Part shown: positions 17,800 to 27,027 of the stretch, piece after piece | How positions within the stretch are numbered: position 1 is the first letter of the stretch | Layout of the letters: each line of letters begins with the position of its first letter | DNA from: an uncultured Clostridia bacterium | GTDB taxonomy: Bacteria > Bacillota > Clostridia > TANB77 > CAG-508 | DNA: 64,000 nt | NCBI GenBank assembly: GCA_934183325.1 | Contig: CAKPSH010000007.1 | Span: 1 to 64,000, forward strand | Direction of reading: 5' to 3' | Notes under the pieces: generated by a model | Databases searched by the model: none | Seen by the model: only the letters and a program-made list of their open reading frames with translations | Told to the model about the DNA's origin: nothing | Position numbers and translations under genes: made by a program

Positions 17800-19045
17800 T
17801 TTCTCCTAATATTGAATGTTTACTTCTTCTTATTATCCAATCTTTTTCACATTTTATTGGTAATCTTATTCTAACTTTCTGTCCTGCTTTTCCAGGGCTA
17901 ACAGCTTCAATTTCTTCTCCTGTTTCATAATCCCATAATCTATCTATTTCAAATCTATGTACATCTATTGTGCCAGGAATTATAATCTCTAAAATATCAC
18001 CTATTTTTAATTTGTTTTTTATTTCAATTATAGATTGTTCTGGTAAATATTCTACAACTTTTCCTCCAAATTCATAATCTGGGTTATACTGTTTTCCTTC
18101 ATATTCTTGGAAATCCTTATTATTCCTGTCATTAAAATAAAAAGTTGTTAGGCTTCTTGTCTTTACTTTATCTATTTCCTTTAAATACTTTGTATAATCG
18201 TAATTTTGAGGATCTTTTATATAATCATCTATTGCATTTCTATATGCATTTATAACACTAGCCAAATAATATTCAGTTTTTAATCTTCCCTCTATTTTTA
18301 AACTATCAACACCAATATCTATAATTTCAGGAATTTCCTTTAATAAACATAAATCTTTTGATGAAAATATATATGTTCCTTTTTCATCATATTCTACTGG
18401 CATTAGATTTCCTGGATTATTTTTTTCTTCAACATAAACATTATAAGCCCATCTACAGCTTTGAGCACAGTCACCTAAATTTGCACTTCTAGATGCTAAG
18501 AAATCACTTAAGAAACATCTTCCAGAATATCCAAAGCATAATGCACCATGAACAAAAATTTCTGTTTCCAATCCCATTGGTGTATTATCTACAATATATT
18601 TTATTTGATCTTTTGAAAGTTCTCTTCCTAAAATTACTCTTTTAGCTCCATTTTTATACCAAAACATTGCGTCATGTGCACTTACTGTATTTGCTTGTGT
18701 ACTTATATGAATATCTATATCTGGTGCTTCTTCCTTTAATACTTCAATTACTCCCCCATCTGATGCTATAATTCCATCAACCTTTAATTCATTTAGCATT
18801 CTTGCTTGTTTTCTTATTTCTGTATATGTGTCATCCCAAGCATATATATTAACTGCAGCATATACTTTTTTTCCTATACTATGTGCATATCTTATTGTAT
18901 TAGCTAAGTCTTCATTATCAACTTCTGCTCTACTTCTAAGAGAAAGTTCTGCGGTCCCGCAATATACAGCATCTGCTCCATACATAAATGCAATTTTAGC
19001 TTTTTCAAAAGATCCTGCTGGTGCCAATAATTCTGGTTTTTTCAT
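17780..19045 (-). CDS. Peptidase U32 family protein (TrhP/YrrO type)
   Basis: A 421-residue member of the U32 family. Characterised relatives (YrrO/TrhP) take part in prephenate-dependent 5-hydroxyuridine formation at tRNA position 34; older annotation calls them collagenase-like proteases. Visible motifs are ELLAPAGSFEKAKIAFMYGADAVYCG at the N-terminus and the Cys-containing core FVHGALCFGYSGRCFLS near 163-179 with CAQSCRW near 192. The C-terminal beta domain ends the protein. The SD GAAGGAAGG precedes the ATG. A second, longer U32 protein lies at 61266. DUF1294 overlaps its 3' end. Confidence 0.9.
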   Translation of the reverse strand: MKKPELLAPAGSFEKAKIAFMYGADAVYCGTAELSLRSRAEVDNEDLANTIRYAHSIGKKVYAAVNIYAWDDTYTEIRKQARMLNELKVDGIIASDGGVIEVLKEEAPDIDIHISTQANTVSAHDAMFWYKNGAKRVILGRELSKDQIKYIVDNTPMGLETEIFVHGALCFGYSGRCFLSDFLASRSANLGDCAQSCRWAYNVYVEEKNNPGNLMPVEYDEKGTYIFSSKDLCLLKEIPEIIDIGVDSLKIEGRLKTEYYLASVINAYRNAIDDYIKDPQNYDYTKYLKEIDKVKTRSLTTFYFNDRNNKDFQEYEGKQYNPDYEFGGKVVEYLPEQSIIEIKNKLKIGDILEIIIPGTIDVHRFEIDRLWDYETGEEIEAVSPGKAGQKVRIRLPIKCEKDWIIRRSKHSILGENEDEGI

Positions 19046-19117
19046 AGATTTTCCTTCCTTCTTTTCATAATATGAATTAGTATAACATATTTATTAAAAT
19101 TTTGCATTATTTTTTAT

Positions 19118-19149
19118 AAAAGTGGTATCAAATAATTGATACCACTTTT
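19118..19149. terminator. Terminator after rnpB
   Basis: AAAAGTGGTATCA / TGATACCACTTTT stem with T-runs, immediately after the RNase P RNA in the minus direction. It may also stop transcription from the other side. Confidence 0.8.
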
Positions 19150-19151
19150 GT

Positions 19152-19495
19152 AAGTGAACCTATAAGCCGGGTTCTGTCTAGAATAGTCATTTATCTACTA
19201 TTTATATTACTATAAATCTCAAGCGACCAAATTAAGAAGATGAAAAGAGCAATCTTATTCTTCTTGTCTCGGTCTTGCCTCAGGTGGGGTTTACATGGAC
19301 CAACTGTGTCACCACAGTCGCGGTAAGCTCTTACCTCACCTTTTCACCCTTACCACTACTATAAGTGGCGGTAATTTTCTGTTGCACTTTCCTTAAGGTT
19401 TCCCTCACTGGACGTTATCCAGCACCCTGCTCTTTAGAGGCCCGGACTTTCCTCGTACGCTATCTTTCGATCTTGCTATACGCGACTATTCAATT
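19152..19495 (-). ncRNA. rnpB: RNase P RNA (class A)
   Basis: Catalytic RNA of the tRNA 5'-processing enzyme. Diagnostic conserved regions on the minus strand are GAGGAAAGTCCGGGC near the 5' end (about 19440-19455), GAGGGAAACC-type and GGTAAGGGTGAAAAGGTG elements, ACAGTTGGTCC in the middle, and the 3' ACAGAACCCGGCTTATAGG (about 19163-19182). The ends are approximate. A TTGACT-17-TAAAAT promoter lies at 19509-19537. Confidence 0.93.
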
Positions 19496-19508
19496 CACTC
19501 ATTATTTT

Positions 19509-19537
19509 ATTTTAATTGATTTTCAATTAAAAGTCAA
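19509..19537 (-). promoter_or_regulatory. Promoter of rnpB
   Basis: TTGACT (19532-19537), 17-bp spacer, TAAAAT (19509-19514) on the minus strand. Confidence 0.75.
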
Positions 19538-19589
19538 TACTACTTTTCTTTGTTTTACGGCAAAATTAACCAATTAAGCAATATTTTCC

Positions 19590-19618
19590 TTGACATTTAC
19601 ATAAAATAATAGTATAAT
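19590..19618 (+). promoter_or_regulatory. Promoter of cassette C
   Basis: Consensus TTGACA (19590-19595), 17-bp spacer, TATAAT (19613-19618). Confidence 0.88.
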
Positions 19619-19624
19619 AATAGT

Positions 19625-19832
19625 TGTAGATGGCTAAATGCCATTTGCAGGAATGTACATTGAGTGAGTGTAAAAAAAAGCGTCCTGTCAGGTTTTTTCT
19701 TGATTACGAGGTGTAAATCCCCGTCGAATGTTAGGTCTCCTCACCGAGCATTCTTTAGGAAGGACGTTCTTTGGTTCCGTGCTGGTTCCAAAGTACTAAC
19801 CCCGCTGATTCAGAATCAGCGGGGTTTCTTTT
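19625..19832 (+). ncRNA. Cassette C: about 200-nt transcript, small RNA or micro-ORFs
   Basis: A complete transcription unit between a consensus promoter and a 12-bp G+C-rich terminator (19800-19825 plus T-run), with no ordinary gene inside. Its composition is far more G+C-rich than the surroundings. The 5' end can form a hairpin ATGGC-(5 nt)-GCCAT. Two micro-ORFs are possible: 19630-19716 (28 codons, Cys-rich start) and 19728-19799 (23 codons), the second ending directly before the terminator. A third frame from GTG 19665 is open but runs through the terminator. None has a well-placed strong SD. I cannot decide between a small RNA and a decayed or tiny coding cassette. Confidence 0.55.
19800..19832 (+). 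terminator. Terminator of cassette C
   Basis: CCCCGCTGATTC / GAATCAGCGGGG stem followed by TTTCTTTTT, merging directly into repeat copy R1. Confidence 0.92.
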
Positions 19833-19833
19833 T

Positions 19834-19948
19834 ATATTCTTAGGAAAGTCATCTATGAAATAGTGAGTTTCCTTAGAAGATAATTATGGAAGAATTAAAT
19901 TTCCTTATGTGCCTTGGGCACTTAGAAAATATTATTCTTGTTTTTTAT
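19834..19948 (-). repeat. Dispersed two-hairpin repeat, copy R1 (full length)
   Basis: Full-length copy of the 119-bp element, inverted relative to the other copies. Its TATATTCTTAGG end abuts the U-tract of the cassette C terminator. The other end overlaps the stop codon region of htpG. It is the most divergent copy, for example in the loop of the GTGCC/GGCAC hairpin. Confidence 0.9.
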
Positions 19949-21822
19949 TTCGAAATTATTTCACAAATATAATTACTTATCTCTGTTGGATTTTCTATTG
20001 GTAAGCCTTCAATTAATCTGGCCTGTGAATATAATACCTTTGTATATTTTTTTAATTCTTCTTTATTATTTTCAAATAAATCTTTTAGTTTTTTTGCAAT
20101 TTCATGATTTTCATTTATCTCTAGAACAGTTTGTGCCTTAACCCCTTGACTGTTTGGCATAGCACTTAATGTCTTTGCCATTTCAATTGATACTGCTCCC
20201 TCACTGCTTAAGCATACTGGATGATTCTTTAATCTGTGAGTAAATCTTATTTCTTTTACTTCACCACTTATTGCTTCTAACATTGTATCAAACATTTCTT
20301 TGCTTTCTTCATTTTTCTTTTCAAGTTCTTCTTTCTCTTCTGCTGTATCTAAATCTATACTTTCAGAACTTACATTCTTAAATGTCTTTTCTTCATAATT
20401 CATTATAACTTGTAGAACAAATTCATCTACATTATCTGTTAAATATAATACTTCAAAGCCTTTATCTTTAAATGCTTCTACTTGTGGTAATAAATCTATT
20501 TTATCTATTGTTTCACCTGCTGCATAATAAATTTCTTTTTGTCCTTCCTTCATTCTTTGAACATATTCTTTTAATGTAACTAATTTCTTTTCTGTTGATG
20601 AATAGAACATTAATAAATCTTTTAATTTATCCTTGTCCATTCCATAATTTCCATAAGTTCCATATTTTAATTGTAAACCAAATGTATTAAAGAATTTTTC
20701 ATATTTAGTCCTATCTGTTTTTAACATATTCTCTAATTCAGCTCTTATTTTATTTTCGATATTTTTAGCTATAATTTTTAATTGTCTATCATGTTGTAGC
20801 ATTTCTCTTGAAATGTTTAAAGACAAATCCTGACTATCTACCAATCCTGTTACAAATCCAAAATAATCTGGTAGCAAATCTTTGCATTTATCCATTATCA
20901 ATACACCATTTGCATATAATTGTAGTCCTCTTTCATATTCTTGAGAATAGTAATCATAAGGCAAATGTTCTGGTATAAATAGTAAAGCATCATAAGTAAA
21001 TTGACCTTCAACTGATGTATGAATTACTTTCATAGGATTTTCAAAATCACGTATTTTTTCTTTATAAAATTCATTATATTCTTCATCTTTTATAGTCTTT
21101 TTATCTCTTTTCCATATAGGAATCATAGAATTTATTGTTTCTATTTTCTTTACTTTTTCATTTTCTTTTCCTTCTTTTTGAACTTGTTCCTCTAATTCCA
21201 TTTGAATTGGATAACGAATATAATCAGAATATCTCTTAATTAATCCTTCAATTGTAAAATCTTCTAAATATTGACTATATTTTTCTTCATCAGTATCTTC
21301 TTTTATATGAAGTGTTATCTTTGTTCCTATATCACTTTTTTCACATTCTTCTATTGAGTACCCCTCTACTCCTTTTGATATCCATTTATAAGCTTTTTCT
21401 GAATCCATTGATTTTGTTTCAACAGTTACTTCATCACTTACCATAAATGACGAATAAAATCCCACACCAAATTGTCCTATAATATCTATATCTTTTCCTT
21501 TTTCTATTTCTTCTTTAAAGCTTAACGAACCACTTTTAGCAATAGTTCCAAGATTATTATCTAATTCTTCTTCTGTCATTCCACAACCATTATCTGTTAT
21601 TGTTATTGTTCTTTTTTCTTTATCCAAGTCAACTTTTATTTTCAAATCTTCTTTTTTTAATGTAGTATTTTTATCTGTTAATGAACGATAATAACGTTTA
21701 TCAATTGCATCACTCGCATTTGAAATAAGTTCTCTTAAAAATATCTCTTTATTTGTATAAATTGAATTAATCATTAAATCTAATACTCTTTTAGATTCTG
21801 CTTTAAATTCTTTATTCTCCAT
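19945..21822 (-). CDS. htpG: Chaperone HtpG (Hsp90)
   Basis: Cytosolic Hsp90-family ATP-dependent chaperone, 625 residues. The GHKL ATPase domain shows ELISNASDA (about 32-40), DNGCGMT and [12 protein letters not shown] near 90-125; middle and C-terminal domains follow. The ORF extends to 21900, but that region contains the promoter (TTGACA 21895-21900, TATAAT 21872-21877, 17-bp spacer). The start is therefore ATG 21822, 10 nt after AAGGAAGG. The leader carries an inverted repeat (TTAAGA/TCTTAA). The stop codon merges into repeat R1. Confidence 0.96.
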   Translation of the reverse strand: MENKEFKAESKRVLDLMINSIYTNKEIFLRELISNASDAIDKRYYRSLTDKNTTLKKEDLKIKVDLDKEKRTITITDNGCGMTEEELDNNLGTIAKSGSLSFKEEIEKGKDIDIIGQFGVGFYSSFMVSDEVTVETKSMDSEKAYKWISKGVEGYSIEECEKSDIGTKITLHIKEDTDEEKYSQYLEDFTIEGLIKRYSDYIRYPIQMELEEQVQKEGKENEKVKKIETINSMIPIWKRDKKTIKDEEYNEFYKEKIRDFENPMKVIHTSVEGQFTYDALLFIPEHLPYDYYSQEYERGLQLYANGVLIMDKCKDLLPDYFGFVTGLVDSQDLSLNISREMLQHDRQLKIIAKNIENKIRAELENMLKTDRTKYEKFFNTFGLQLKYGTYGNYGMDKDKLKDLLMFYSSTEKKLVTLKEYVQRMKEGQKEIYYAAGETIDKIDLLPQVEAFKDKGFEVLYLTDNVDEFVLQVIMNYEEKTFKNVSSESIDLDTAEEKEELEKKNEESKEMFDTMLEAISGEVKEIRFTHRLKNHPVCLSSEGAVSIEMAKTLSAMPNSQGVKAQTVLEINENHEIAKKLKDLFENNKEELKKYTKVLYSQARLIEGLPIENPTEISNYICEIISK

Positions 21823-21871
21823 TATAACCAATCCTTCCTTTATTAAGACATTTCTTCTTAACATATTGTGT

Positions 21872-21900
21872 ATTATATATCTATTTTTTAGCAATGTCAA
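21872..21900 (-). promoter_or_regulatory. Promoter of htpG
   Basis: TTGACA and TATAAT with a 17-bp spacer on the minus strand; transcript start about 21865. No CIRCE-type operator (TTAGCACTC) is visible. Confidence 0.85.
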
Positions 21901-21924
21901 GTGTAGACTGCTAATTATTGTCTT

Positions 21925-21985
21925 AAAAAATGCAAGAATAGTTTTTCTAAAATAATTTTATTTTTTGCTATTCTTGCTTTTATTT
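21925..21985 (-). terminator. Terminator of the ABC exporter operon
   Basis: GCAAGAATAG (21932-21941) pairs with CTATTCTTGC (21968-21977), flanked by A/T runs. Confidence 0.75.
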
Positions 21986-24108
21986 TAAAGTTCAAATTGT
22001 GAATTATATAATTCTGCATATGCACCTTTTTTTGCCATTAATTCTTCATGATTTCCTTGTTCTATTATATTTCCGTTTCCTATAACTAAAATCAAATCTG
22101 CATTTTTTATTGTTGATAATCTATGTGCTATTATAAATGAAGTCTTTCCTTCTGTTAATTTATCCATTGCTTTTTGAACAAGTTCTTCTGTTCTTGTATC
22201 TACATTTGAAGTTGCTTCATCAAGTATTAAAAATGGAGTATGTTCTAACATTCCTCTTGCTATTGTTAGCAATTGTCTTTGTCCTGCTGATACACTATCA
22301 TTTTCAGATATCTGTGAATCATATCCATGTGGAAGTGTTCTTATAAAATGATCTAATCCCACTGTTTTGCACACTTCTTTAACTCTTTCATCACTTATAT
22401 TTTCACTATTATAAATAATATTTTCTTTTATTGTTCCTTCAAATAACCATGTATCTTGTAATACCATTGTAAATAGTTCATGTATATTTTCCCTTGTTAA
22501 TTCATTTATTGATACTCCGTCTATTTTTATATCTCCTGAATTAATATCATAGAATTTCATTAATAAATTAACCAAAGTTGTTTTTCCTGCTCCAGTAGGT
22601 CCTACGATTGCTATTTTTTGTCCTGGTTTTGCAACAGCACTAAAATTATTTATTGTTGGTTTGTTATTATTATCATATTGAAATACAACATTTTCAAATC
22701 TAACTTCCCCTTTTACTTCGTCTTTATTTAATTTTTTAGTTATATTGCTTTGATCTCTCATTTCTTCTTCATCTAAAAATTCAAATACTCTTTCACTTGC
22801 AGCAGCTGTTGATTGTAATGATGTCATTGCTTGTGCTATTTGGCTTAATGGATTTGTAAATAATCTTACATAAGTTATAAATGCAACTATTACACCAAAA
22901 GAAATTACATTATTCATTGTTAATAATGCACCTACTATACATACTGCTACATATCCAAAGTTTCCTATAAATCCCATTATTGGTTGCATTAATCCAGATA
23001 AGAATTGACTCTTTCTATTAGCTTCATATACACTTTTATTGTATTCATCAAATTTCTTATTTGCTTCTTCTTTTCCATTATATACTTTTACAACATTTAG
23101 GCCTGAATAAATTTCTTCAATGTGTCCATTTAATTTTCCTAGTTCTTCTTGTCTTTTTACAAAGTATTTTTGAGATTTTCCTAGTATTGCAAACATAAGT
23201 GCAAAACCTACAATACTAGATAATATAGCTGTTATTGCCATTATCCAATTTGTATAGAACATCATTACTATAGTTCCAACAAATAATGTTGTACTACTTA
23301 CTAATGTTGCTAATGATTGGTTCATACTTTGAGCAATTGTATCTATATCATTTGTTACTCTAGATAGAATATCTCCCTTTGTATGTCTATCAAAATACTT
23401 TAATGGTAAATTATTTATTTTTAAAGAAATTCTTCTTCTTAATTGATTTGCAAATTTATTAGCTACATCTGTCATACAAATTGATTGTATAAATGTAAAT
23501 AGGGCACTTAATATATATGTTACTGCTAATAAAATTGCTATGTTCTTTATTGCTTCAATATCCATTTTAGGTTCAATAACACTTTTTACGCTTTCAGGCA
23601 TTTCATCTATTTTTGAATAAATATTTGATTTACTATCATTTTGATCTATTGTACTCATAATTTTCATATATTCAATTTGATCATCTGATGATATTGTTAC
23701 ACCATCTATCTCAAATTCAGGAAATATCATACTTTTTTGTTCTTCAGTCATATTTTCTAATATGCTAAAATCAATTTCTGAACTTGTTTCATTTTCTGTA
23801 TTTTCAGAACTTGGAAGTTCACTTGCTATATTACTACTTATAGCTTTTAAATTATCACTATTCAAAACTAATCCTTCTGAAATTTTATCTGTTAATTTAG
23901 ATAATCTATTTGGAGCTGAAATTGATAATATTGCTCCAAGTATTGCTAATGTTAATGCTATATATATTAATATTCTAAAATCTTTTAATTCTTTAAATAA
24001 TCTTTTTATTGCTCCTTTAAAATCTTTTGCTTTTTCAGCAGGACCTCCTCCCATTCCTGGGCCCATTGGTCCTCTTCTTCTAGGAGTAAATTTTTCATTA
24101 TTAGCCAT
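21985..24108 (-). CDS. ABC exporter half-transporter (consensus subunit)
   Basis: A 707-residue fused permease-ATPase of the multidrug/lipid exporter type. The basic Gly/Pro-rich N-terminus precedes the first membrane helix, and an unusually long extracellular loop (about residues 70-185) follows. The nucleotide-binding domain has Walker A GPTGAGKTT near 497, signature VSAGQRQ near 600 and Walker B FLILDEATS with the catalytic Glu. It overlaps the partner gene by 8 bp, so the two form one heterodimer. The preceding MarR regulator suggests drug-responsive control. Substrate unknown. Confidence 0.93.
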   Translation of the reverse strand: MANNEKFTPRRRGPMGPGMGGGPAEKAKDFKGAIKRLFKELKDFRILIYIALTLAILGAILSISAPNRLSKLTDKISEGLVLNSDNLKAISSNIASELPSSENTENETSSEIDFSILENMTEEQKSMIFPEFEIDGVTISSDDQIEYMKIMSTIDQNDSKSNIYSKIDEMPESVKSVIEPKMDIEAIKNIAILLAVTYILSALFTFIQSICMTDVANKFANQLRRRISLKINNLPLKYFDRHTKGDILSRVTNDIDTIAQSMNQSLATLVSSTTLFVGTIVMMFYTNWIMAITAILSSIVGFALMFAILGKSQKYFVKRQEELGKLNGHIEEIYSGLNVVKVYNGKEEANKKFDEYNKSVYEANRKSQFLSGLMQPIMGFIGNFGYVAVCIVGALLTMNNVISFGVIVAFITYVRLFTNPLSQIAQAMTSLQSTAAASERVFEFLDEEEMRDQSNITKKLNKDEVKGEVRFENVVFQYDNNNKPTINNFSAVAKPGQKIAIVGPTGAGKTTLVNLLMKFYDINSGDIKIDGVSINELTRENIHELFTMVLQDTWLFEGTIKENIIYNSENISDERVKEVCKTVGLDHFIRTLPHGYDSQISENDSVSAGQRQLLTIARGMLEHTPFLILDEATSNVDTRTEELVQKAMDKLTEGKTSFIIAHRLSTIKNADLILVIGNGNIIEQGNHEELMAKKGAYAELYNSQFEL

Positions 24109-25864
24109 TTTCCAATTCCTCCTTTGATAATTGTGATAAAGCTATTTGTTCGTATACAGGGCAATTCTTTAATAACTCTTTATGAGTTCCCATTCCTACT
24201 ACTTTTCCTTCATCTAAAACAATTATTTTATCTGCATTCATTATTGTACCTATTCTTTGTGCAACAATTAAAGTTGTAGCATCTTTAGTATATTTTTTTA
24301 ATTCTTTTCTTAAAACACTATCTGTTTTATAATCAAGTGCTGAAAAGCTATCATCAAAAATATAAATTTCCGGCTCTCTTGCTATTGCTCTTGCAATTGA
24401 AATTCTTTGCTTTTGTCCTCCAGATACATTTGTTCCACCTTGTGACATTTCTGTATCATATTGATTTTCCATTTTTTCTATAAATTCTTTTCCTTGTGCA
24501 ACTTCTATGGCCTTCTTTATTTTTTCTTCTGTGATTTCACCTTTTCCATTTTCTCCATAAGATACATTATTTTTTACAGTATCATTAAAGATTACTGCTT
24601 TTTGTGATACATATCCCAATTTATTATGAAGAAATTCTTGTGTATAATCTTTTACATTTACACCATCAATTAAAATCTCACCATCAGTAACATCATAAAA
24701 TCTTGGTACTAAGTTTATTAATGTAGATTTTCCGCTTCCTGTTGAACCAATAAATGCTACTGTTTCTCCCTTATTTGCTTTAAATGAAATATCTTTTAAC
24801 AAATACTCATCTGCATCTGGATATTTAAATGATACATTTTTAAATTCAACAGTTCCTCTCTCATCTGTTAAATCTTTATTAACTTTTCCGTCTTTAATGC
24901 TAATCTCTGTATCTAAAACCTCATTAATACGTTCTGCTGATACTTCAGCACGAGGTAACATCATAAATATCATTGCAAGCATTAGGAATGACATTATAAT
25001 TTGCATAGCATAAGAACTAAATACTACCATATCTCCAAATAAACCTATTTTTTCTGCCATTAAAGCATCTTTTATTAAAAATGCACCTACAAAATAAATA
25101 GCTAATGTTAAGAAATACATAACTAAATACATAACTGGAGAAAGTACAGAAAATGCTTTTTGGTTAAATAATTGCATATTTGTTAAATCCGTATTTACTT
25201 TTTCAAATTTTTCTTCTTGATATTTTTCTGCATTAAAAGCTCTTACAACACGTATACCAGTTAGGTTTTCTCTAGTTACACCATTTATTCTATCTATAAG
25301 TTTTTGAACTTTTTTGAATCTTGGCATTACAATTGCCATTAATGTAGATATAACACCCAATAATACTACAATTCCTACACCTGTAATTGCACTCCATTGC
25401 CAACTTTTATTTAGAATTTTAGTTATTGCCCAAACTGCTGTAATTGGTGCTTTTATCATTAATTGTAATCCCATTGCAACTAACATCTGTATCTGCGTTA
25501 TGTCATTTGTAGTTCTTGTAATTAAGCTACTAGTAGAAAACATTTTAACTTCATTCATAGCTAAATTTCCTACTTTATTAAATATTTTTTTTCTTACTTT
25601 CATAGAAAAACTGGCAGATATATTAGAAGCTAAATATCCTACAATCACTGCTGAAATTAAGCTTCCTAAAGCACATGCTAACATATATACACCATTTGTT
25701 ATTATTTCTGACATTTGACTTCCTTCTGTTTGCACTAAAACAGTAATTTCAGACATATAGTCTGGCATTTTTAGTTCTAACCATACTTGAGCTATTATTA
25801 AAACTAAACTAATTATCATCAATAGCCATTCTTTTTTTCCTAAGTTTTTTAGTAATTTTAACAT
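24101..25864 (-). CDS. ABC exporter half-transporter (degenerate-site subunit)
   Basis: A 587-residue permease-ATPase with six membrane helices in the first 320 residues. Its ATPase domain has Walker [10 protein letters not shown] and signature NVSGGQKQR, but Walker B reads IYIFDDSFSALD, with Asp in place of the catalytic Glu. That is typical of the degenerate site in asymmetric heterodimeric exporters such as TM287/288 and BmrCD. It lies between marR (21 bp upstream) and its partner (8 bp overlap). Confidence 0.93.
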   Translation of the reverse strand: MLKLLKNLGKKEWLLMIISLVLIIAQVWLELKMPDYMSEITVLVQTEGSQMSEIITNGVYMLACALGSLISAVIVGYLASNISASFSMKVRKKIFNKVGNLAMNEVKMFSTSSLITRTTNDITQIQMLVAMGLQLMIKAPITAVWAITKILNKSWQWSAITGVGIVVLLGVISTLMAIVMPRFKKVQKLIDRINGVTRENLTGIRVVRAFNAEKYQEEKFEKVNTDLTNMQLFNQKAFSVLSPVMYLVMYFLTLAIYFVGAFLIKDALMAEKIGLFGDMVVFSSYAMQIIMSFLMLAMIFMMLPRAEVSAERINEVLDTEISIKDGKVNKDLTDERGTVEFKNVSFKYPDADEYLLKDISFKANKGETVAFIGSTGSGKSTLINLVPRFYDVTDGEILIDGVNVKDYTQEFLHNKLGYVSQKAVIFNDTVKNNVSYGENGKGEITEEKIKKAIEVAQGKEFIEKMENQYDTEMSQGGTNVSGGQKQRISIARAIAREPEIYIFDDSFSALDYKTDSVLRKELKKYTKDATTLIVAQRIGTIMNADKIIVLDEGKVVGMGTHKELLKNCPVYEQIALSQLSKEELENG

Positions 25865-25885
25865 AATTTATAATCCTCTCCTTTT

Positions 25886-26320
25886 TTAATTTAACTTTTC
25901 CACATTATTTTTCATTTTTTGGATTACTTCAAAAAATATTTCTAATTCTTCTTCTGATATTCCATCAACTATCACTTTTTCAATCTCTTCAAACTGTTTT
26001 AAATGCCTTAAAAATATATTTTTAGTTTCCTCATTTAAAATAATTTTTTTTGCTCTTGTATCTTCAATATCTGTAACTCTTGTAATCAAATGATTCTTTT
26101 CCATAGTTTGCAATACTCCTGACACAGTTGCTCTTCTTAAATTTAAAACATTTTCTAAGTCCTTTTGGTATATATCTTTATCTTCGTTTTTAAAAATATA
26201 TAGTAATATTTCCATTTGTGTAGGGGTAATTTCTTTGTCTTTAATGCTTTTTTCCTTATTATGTCTCAAAATGCTTTTCTCTAAGCTTTTAATTTGATAC
26301 AGAACTCTTCTATTTTTCAA
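25886..26320 (-). CDS. MarR-family transcriptional regulator
   Basis: A 144-residue winged-helix repressor-type protein. The DNA-binding region is about residues 32-98 (TPTQMEILLYIF, then LNLRRATVSGVLQTMEKNHLITR, with DTRAKKIILNEE as the wing). Translation starts at a TTG at 26320, 6 nt after AAAGGAGAG. It is first in the operon with the two ABC genes and probably represses it. A TTGACA-18-TATAAT promoter lies at 26353-26382. I saw no perfect palindrome in it. Confidence 0.9.
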   Translation of the reverse strand: MKNRRVLYQIKSLEKSILRHNKEKSIKDKEITPTQMEILLYIFKNEDKDIYQKDLENVLNLRRATVSGVLQTMEKNHLITRVTDIEDTRAKKIILNEETKNIFLRHLKQFEEIEKVIVDGISEEELEIFFEVIQKMKNNVEKLN

Positions 26321-26352
26321 AGTATTCTCTCCTTTCTTTTTGTGTGCATTTT

Positions 26353-26382
26353 ATTATAAGATATTTTTTCTTTTATTGTCAA
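26353..26382 (-). promoter_or_regulatory. Promoter of marR-ABC operon
   Basis: TTGACA (26377-26382), 18-bp spacer, TATAAT (26353-26358) on the minus strand. Confidence 0.78.
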
Positions 26383-26440
26383 TAGCCTTACAATTTTTTC
26401 ACAAAACTTTCACATTTCCATTGAATACCTCAAACAAATA

Positions 26441-26559
26441 AAAAACAAGAATAACATTTTCTAAGTGCCAAAGGCACATAAGAAAATTTAATTCTTCCAT
26501 AATTATCTTCTAAGGAAACTCACTATTTCATAGATGACTTTCCTAAGAATATAAAAAAA
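26441..26559 (+). repeat. Dispersed two-hairpin repeat, copy R2 (full length)
   Basis: 119-bp element. Hairpin 1 has GTGCC/GGCAC at its core and hairpin 2 has TTCTTAGGAAA/TTTCCTTAGAA arms. Its right end abuts the terminator of the minus-strand gene at 26596. Confidence 0.93.
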
Positions 26560-26590
26560 GAATTTAAAATTAACTTTAAATTCCTTTTTT
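26559..26590 (-). terminator. Terminator of the 26596-28132 gene pair
   Basis: GAATTTAAA / TTTAAATTC stem. On the minus strand it is followed by the T-tract that forms the edge of repeat R2. Confidence 0.7.
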
Positions 26591-26595
26591 ATTAT

Positions 26596-27027
26596 TTATC
26601 TTTTCTTAAATAATGATTTTATTTTATTTAAAATTTTTGTAAATACTGTTTCTTTTTTCTTTATTGTTACCATAGTATTAATTTTTTGTGTATTTTCTTC
26701 TTTATTTCTATTTTTAAACATATTTTCTGTGCTATACTTTTCACTTAACTGTTTTTCATTTTCTTTTAGTACATCTTCAACCTCTTTTTTTTCTTCTTCA
26801 TTTGCTATATAGTCTAAATATAATGATGTTAATAATATCGCTGTTTTTTCTTCTATATTATTTTCATTAATATCATCTAATGTATTATATTGATTAATAT
26901 ATTCTTTTGATTTTTGACTTTTTATATTTTCATATATTTTTGTTGGTATCTTGTTTTTTTCACTTTCATCAAGTAAATTTATAATTTCAAATAATTCTGA
27001 ATATGCTTTTGCATCAATATTGCTCAT
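26596..27027 (-). CDS. Hypothetical charged protein
   Basis: A 143-residue, strongly charged, Asn/Glu/Lys-rich protein. Its C-terminus is basic and amphipathic (KILNKIKSLFKKR), possibly membrane- or nucleic-acid-associating. No family recognised. AGGAGG lies just upstream of the ATG at 27027. It overlaps the end of the 372-residue gene by 14 bp in another frame, so the two are probably co-translated and may act together. Followed by a terminator and repeat R2. Confidence 0.7.
   Translation of the reverse strand: MSNIDAKAYSELFEIINLLDESEKNKIPTKIYENIKSQKSKEYINQYNTLDDINENNIEEKTAILLTSLYLDYIANEEEKKEVEDVLKENEKQLSEKYSTENMFKNRNKEENTQKINTMVTIKKKETVFTKILNKIKSLFKKR

Noticed and set aside
19671..19852. 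Third open frame in cassette C from a GTG
   Set aside because: It runs through the G+C-rich terminator into repeat R1, so it is not a plausible gene.
21823..21900. 26-residue N-terminal extension of HtpG
   Set aside because: The htpG promoter (-35 and -10) lies inside it, so it cannot be translated from that transcript.
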